Source: Chitinophaga pinensis
GTDB lineage: Bacteria; Bacteroidota; Bacteroidia; UKL13-3
NCBI GenBank assembly: GCA_945873755.1
Contig: CAMCEM010000018.1
Location: 1-32,970, forward strand
Length of the DNA stretch: 32,970 bases
Reading direction: 5' to 3'
The position numbers and the translations under genes are program-made. How positions within the stretch are numbered: the stretch's first letter is position 1; each line of letters begins with the position of its first letter. This document shows positions 32,428-32,970 of the stretch, one piece after another. The notes beneath the pieces were generated by a model. It had not been told where the DNA came from and did no database searches. It was given only the letters and a program-made list of their open reading frames with translations.

Positions 32428-32946
32428 ATGAATACAAATAAACCCGATTTATCTTTGTTTCCTGCTTATATAGCTAAATATGTAAACCTTGTAAAAACTG
32501 ATGATTTATACACTGAATTATACAAAGAAAGTATTGATACCATTGATGTGCTTTCGAGCTTAGATGAAGAAACTTTATTATTTAAATATGAAGCAAATAA
32601 ATGGACTGTTAAAGAAGTTTTTCAGCATATAATAGATACCGAAAGAATTTTTCAATATAGAATTTTATCAATTGCGCGAAACCATGAAACTGCATTGCCT
32701 GGTTTTGACGAAAACATATTTGCGGAAAATAGTTTTGCCGACAAAAGAAATGTAATGGATATGGTGAGAGAATTTTCGATGGTAAGAGGTTCAACTGTTG
32801 AATTATTAAAATCTCTTTCAACGCTTGTTTGGGATAAAATGGGAGTGGCTAATAATAATCCTACTAGTGTTAGAAGCATCGCTTACATGCTTTTAGGCCA
32901 TGAAATTCACCATAGGAATGTAATTGAAAAAAGGTATTTGTTGTAA
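32428..32946 (+). CDS. DinB family protein
   Basis: This is a 172-residue four-helix-bundle protein of the DinB/YfiT superfamily, probably metal-dependent and cytoplasmic. KWTVKEVFQHIIDTERIFQYRIL (about 58-80) gives the first histidine of the metal site, and SIAYMLLGHEIHHRNVIEKRYL (about 150-171) gives the others (H...HH). The family includes thiol-dependent transferases, but most members are uncharacterised and there is no link to DNA damage from the name alone. It is divergent from rpsA. Confidence 0.85.
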   Translation: MNTNKPDLSLFPAYIAKYVNLVKTDDLYTELYKESIDTIDVLSSLDEETLLFKYEANKWTVKEVFQHIIDTERIFQYRILSIARNHETALPGFDENIFAENSFADKRNVMDMVREFSMVRGSTVELLKSLSTLVWDKMGVANNNPTSVRSIAYMLLGHEIHHRNVIEKRYLL

Positions 32947-32970
32947 TAATTTTCATTTAAAAAAAATAAA

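Overview
The window is an AT-rich chromosomal segment of a Bacteroidota bacterium. The evidence is the gene families (a type IX secretion C-terminal sorting domain, PorD/DUF4835, a GH92 mannosidase, the rpoZ-coaBC-porD gene order, small SKK-type lipoproteins) and Bacteroidota-type promoters (TTG, 17-20 nt, TAnnTT(T/C)G). Most genes lack Shine-Dalgarno sequences. I cannot assign a class or genus from the sequence alone. Most of the window is housekeeping and cell-envelope genes; I see no complete defence, phage or conjugative system.

Layout: 1-4215 has the start of nuoA, a cysteine desulfurase, a glycosyltransferase, and a small HsdR-N-like protein divergent from holA. 4304-6226 is a secreted T9SS-sorted protein with Asp-box motifs. 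6227-9492 has topA, flanked on the opposite strand by two tiny ORFs that share a leader. 9470-12682 has a small lipoprotein coupled to rnr, then an arginyl-tRNA-protein transferase-like gene. 12780-14741 is an accessory patch with an orphan RHS C-terminal fragment, hairpins and no intact gene. 14742-15533 is a metallophosphoesterase. 15534-16273 holds tRNA-Arg(TCT) preceded by two 121-bp tandem repeats built from broken copies of that tRNA. 16274-17434 is the rpsF-rpsR-rplI operon. 17630-21317 has mazG and a GH92 mannosidase, each followed by a heptanucleotide array. 21599-24905 is the bamD-rpoZ-coaBC-porD operon, divergent from an NlpC/P60 hydrolase. 25682-30051 has dnaN, a PhoD-like phosphatase, a cytochrome b5-like protein, an EEP hydrolase and a SOUL protein. 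30439-32232 is rpsA, divergent from a DinB-family gene.

The most unusual material is non-coding: (i) the tRNA-Arg relic array, in which short perfect palindromes replace parts of the tRNA; (ii) several unrelated arrays that all have a 7-nt period; (iii) strong Shine-Dalgarno sequences in front of rpsR, rplI and rpsA only; and (iv) the shared leader of the two small ORFs around topA.
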